Below are positions 61,776 to 64,000 of a stretch of DNA of 64,000 nucleotides, piece by piece. Positions within the stretch are counted from its first letter, which is position 1, and each line of letters opens with the position of its first letter. Origin of the DNA: DASQPR01 sp963831705 (GTDB lineage Bacteria; Actinomycetota; Actinomycetes; Mycobacteriales; Micromonosporaceae); NCBI GenBank assembly GCA_963831705.1, contig CAWHRE010000009.1, positions 186,001-250,000 on the forward strand. Direction: 5' to 3'. The translations under genes and the position numbers were made by a program. A model generated the notes under the pieces. The model was given only the letters and a program-made list of their open reading frames with translations, did not search any database and had not been told where the DNA came from.

Positions 61776-64000
61776 CTAGACCGAGGTCGGGACCTTTTCC
61801 GAAGGTACGACCGACGGGGCCGTCCACGACGACGGCACCTCGCCGATGCCGAACCGGTCTCGAATGTCGGCGAGCACGACCTGGTACGTCTCGGCGTCCA
61901 CGTAATTCGCGTGCCGTGGCGAATCCAGGTATCGCTTGCCGCCCCGCAGGTCCGGTCGATCGGATGCCTTCCGCGCCGACCATGCCGCCCATGCGTCGCC
62001 GCCGACTTCCCGCGCCGTGATGTCCAGGACGATCATGTGCGCCATTTCTTCGAACCGTTCGTACGCAGCGTCGGCGAACTCGATGAACCCGAGCACCGCC
62101 AGCCCGTCGTTGCTCCGGCTGAAGATGTTCAGGTACAGCTCGGGGCGGCCGTCCCGCCACGGCAGCAGAGCGTCGTCGAGGAACGGGAGCGCGTACGTGT
62201 AGCCGGTCGCCAGGATCACCAGGTCGACGTCGAGCGACGTGCCGTCGGTGAACTCGACGCCCGACGACGTGAAGCGCGCGACGTCCGGCTTAGCGATCAG
62301 GTCGCCGTGCCCCAGGTGGTGCAGCACCTGCGTGTTCAGAATCGGATGGCTGGCGAGCAGCTCGTGATCCGGCTTCGGCAGACCGTACCGGGTGAGGTCG
62401 CCAACCAGCGCATCCAGGAACGCTTCCTGGTTCGTCGGCAGGCTCACCCCGCGCGGCGGATCCACCTTGCCGGCCAGCAGCGCATCCGTCGGTACGCCGG
62501 CGATGTGCTTCGGGATGTAGCGGTATCCGCGCCGTACCGACAGGTAGGCCGCAGACGCCGAGCGAGCGGCATCGCACGCGATATCGACGCCGGAGTTGCC
62601 GCCACCGATCACCAGCACGCGCTTACCCGCGAATTCGGCCGGATCGGTGTACGTCGAGGAGTGCCGGATCTCGCCGCCGAACGATTCCTGCCCCGGGTAC
62701 GACGGCGTGCTCGGGTGCCAGTTGACGCCGGGCGCAGCAACGATGCCGGCGTAACGATGCGTCGTACCGTCCGAGAGCGTGACATCCCAACCACCGTCGA
62801 TCGGCACGGCCGCGTCTACCGACGTGTGGAACGTGATCAGCGGCCGAAGCTCTTCGGCGTCCGCGAACGCACCGATGTACGCCCGGATCTGCCGCCACGA
62901 CGGGTAGTCGGGATAGTCATCGGGCATGGGGTGACCGACAAAGCCGGACTGGAACTTCGACGAGATGAAGTGCGCGCTGTCGTAAATCGGGCTGCCCGGC
63001 GCGTCCGCGTTCCAGATGCCGCCGACATCGCCGGACCGCTCGTACCAGTCGAATGGAATGCCCTGAGCCCGCAGCGCGCGCGCCGCGACCAATCCGGCCG
63101 GTCCGGCGCCGACCACGCAGTAGCGGCGCGTCCACTCGGCGGGCGTGGCCATCGTCCGGGGCCGCGAGCGCAGTGTGCTCTGCGCGATCTTGTTGTAGAC
63201 GCCGGGATGGCGACGCTTCAGGTACCAGGCCGTGATCAGGCCTGCGACCAGAACGATCGGGAGCAGCCACGGCACCCCGTCGATGATCGGGCTGTCGCTG
63301 TTCACCAGCGTCTTGAAGTTCACGATGGCCAGCACGAACGCGACGGCCAGCGCGATCGCGCCGATCGCCGGGAAGATCAACGTGCGCCAGTAGTCCTTCT
63401 CGCCGCGACGTCGGAAGAACGCCACGATCGAGACGCCGGCGAGTACCTGCAGCAGCACGACGCCGAGCGTGGACAGGCCGATCATGCTGGTCGCGAGGTT
63501 CAGGTAGGGGTCGAGTCCGGCGAACGCGAACGCCGCGACCACGACGACCGTGATCGCGGTGACGGTCATACTGCCGACATGCGGTGACAGGAACTTGCCG
63601 TGGTAGCGGCCGAGGCTGCCGGGCAGCACGCGCTCACGGCCAAGAGCGAAAAGATAACGGCTCGAAGCATTGTGTACGGCCAGCATCGACGCGAGCAGGC
63701 TGGTCAGCAGCAGCAGGCCCATGACGCTGCCGAAGATGCTGCCGCCGTACTTCGTACCCTGGTCAATTATCAGATTTCCGAGCTTGTCGTCCTTCGGCGT
63801 TGAAGCCGCCTTCGCCGCGACCGCGGCCGCGTGCGTGTTGTTGACGCCGAACGACCCGACCGCGAACCACGTGGTCAGGAAGTAGAAGATGCCAACCGCG
63901 GCCACCGCGATGTAGGTCGCCTTCGGGATGCTCTTTTCCGGATTCGCGGTCTCCTCGCCGTAGAGCGCACCGGACTCGAAGCCGACGAAGCTGGTGAACG
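61776..64000 (-). CDS. APC permease fused to a flavin-containing monooxygenase (5' end beyond window)
   Basis: One uninterrupted frame runs from the window end to 61776. The first visible part (to about 63170) is the C-terminal half of an APC-superfamily permease: VGFESGALYGEETANPEKSI followed by several membrane helices (VGSMTVTAITVVVVAAFAFA, LIFPAIGAIALAVAFVLAIV). After the linker KIAQSTLRSRPRTMATPAEW comes a flavin monooxygenase of about 460 residues: FAD site CVVGAGPAGLVAARALRAQG, motif SFGGEIRHSSTYTDP (FxGxxxHxxxY), NADPH site VLVIGGGNSGVDIACDAARS and LVILATGYTYALPFLDD. ATG 63152 could start the monooxygenase alone. The transporter may feed the enzyme. Confidence 0.85.
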   Translation of the reverse strand, partial: FTSFVGFESGALYGEETANPEKSIPKATYIAVAAVGIFYFLTTWFAVGSFGVNNTHAAAVAAKAASTPKDDKLGNLIIDQGTKYGGSIFGSVMGLLLLTSLLASMLAVHNASSRYLFALGRERVLPGSLGRYHGKFLSPHVGSMTVTAITVVVVAAFAFAGLDPYLNLATSMIGLSTLGVVLLQVLAGVSIVAFFRRRGEKDYWRTLIFPAIGAIALAVAFVLAIVNFKTLVNSDSPIIDGVPWLLPIVLVAGLITAWYLKRRHPGVYNKIAQSTLRSRPRTMATPAEWTRRYCVVGAGPAGLVAARALRAQGIPFDWYERSGDVGGIWNADAPGSPIYDSAHFISSKFQSGFVGHPMPDDYPDYPSWRQIRAYIGAFADAEELRPLITFHTSVDAAVPIDGGWDVTLSDGTTHRYAGIVAAPGVNWHPSTPSYPGQESFGGEIRHSSTYTDPAEFAGKRVLVIGGGNSGVDIACDAARSASAAYLSVRRGYRYIPKHIAGVPTDALLAGKVDPPRGVSLPTNQEAFLDALVGDLTRYGLPKPDHELLASHPILNTQVLHHLGHGDLIAKPDVARFTSSGVEFTDGTSLDVDLVILATGYTYALPFLDDALLPWRDGRPELYLNIFSRSNDGLAVLGFIEFADAAYERFEEMAHMIVLDITAREVGGDAWAAWSARKASDRPDLRGGKRYLDSPRHANYVDAETYQVVLADIRDRFGIGEVPSSWTAPSVVPSEKVPTSV

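Noticed and set aside
1..64000. Prophage, insertion sequence or integrative element
   Set aside because: No transposase, integrase, phage structural gene or target-site duplication was seen; the only tRNA has no attached integrase.

Overview
The window is high-GC chromosomal DNA of an actinomycete (Actinomycetota). The signs are frequent GTG starts, many 4-base ATGA/GTGA gene overlaps, leaderless promoters, a SecA2 homologue, a cydABDC operon and an actinobacterial Tad (Flp) pilus cluster. The genus cannot be fixed from the sequence alone. No rRNA, CRISPR array, prophage, IS element or replication origin was seen; there is one tRNA (Val, CAC).

Layout. 0-3 kb: the end of an ADP-forming acyl-CoA synthetase followed by two paralogous acyl-CoA dehydrogenases, a likely acyl-CoA catabolic operon. 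3-5.1 kb: GNAT acetyltransferase, tRNA-Val, DUF4230 protein, a 43-residue CxxC protein and a DUF1232 membrane protein. 5.2-5.9 kb: remains of a MoxR/RavA-type ATPase with an internal stop. 5.9-8.8 kb: MerR regulator under a promoter carrying two perfect palindromes, coupled to a VIT-VWA protein. 8.9-14.9 kb: an accessory island with an EACC1-like protein, a zinc-ribbon membrane protein, a nucleoside-phosphorylase-fold protein, a three-helix membrane protein and a caspase-like protease. The phosphorylase and the membrane protein share a short Asn/Gly-rich motif at their joined ends, and the EACC1 and caspase genes start with nearly identical leaderless promoters. It looks like a biological-conflict or cell-death system and is the most interesting part of the window.

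14.9-22.6 kb: a CPA1 antiporter with a C-terminal UBP zinc finger, an unknown protein, then YrdC/Sua5, a kinase-ParB fusion, a surface-anchored protein and SecA2 in one orientation. 22.7-29.7 kb: MFS transporter facing the cydABDC operon (bd oxidase and its CydDC exporter). 29.8-33.7 kb: a PQQ-propeller protein, small unknowns and an alpha/beta hydrolase. 33.9-40.5 kb: a frameshifted secreted glycosidase with two discoidin modules, two tandem membrane-anchored propeller paralogues, a sterol-desaturase-family protein and a small unknown. 40.7-51.5 kb: a complete-looking minus-strand Tad operon (two exported proteins, CpaB, CpaE/TadZ, CpaF, TadB, TadC, Flp, two TadE, TadG-like, LysM protein). 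52.5-55.6 kb: a DUF4129/DUF58 operon that lacks its usual MoxR partner. 55.7-64 kb: a multiply frameshifted GH18 chitinase, methyltransferase, GMC oxidoreductase, an unknown membrane protein and, running off the end, an APC permease fused in frame to a flavin monooxygenase.

A family of palindromic elements built on GTTGATCC/TGATCCGGAAG occurs at 564-622, 36559-36619 and three times in 61381-61679. In the first two copies the element itself supplies the TGA stop codon of a neighbouring gene. Several genes (GH18, GH71/99-like, the CpaF N-terminus) are broken by single-base insertions while their protein sequence is otherwise well preserved; this is either recent decay or base-calling error.
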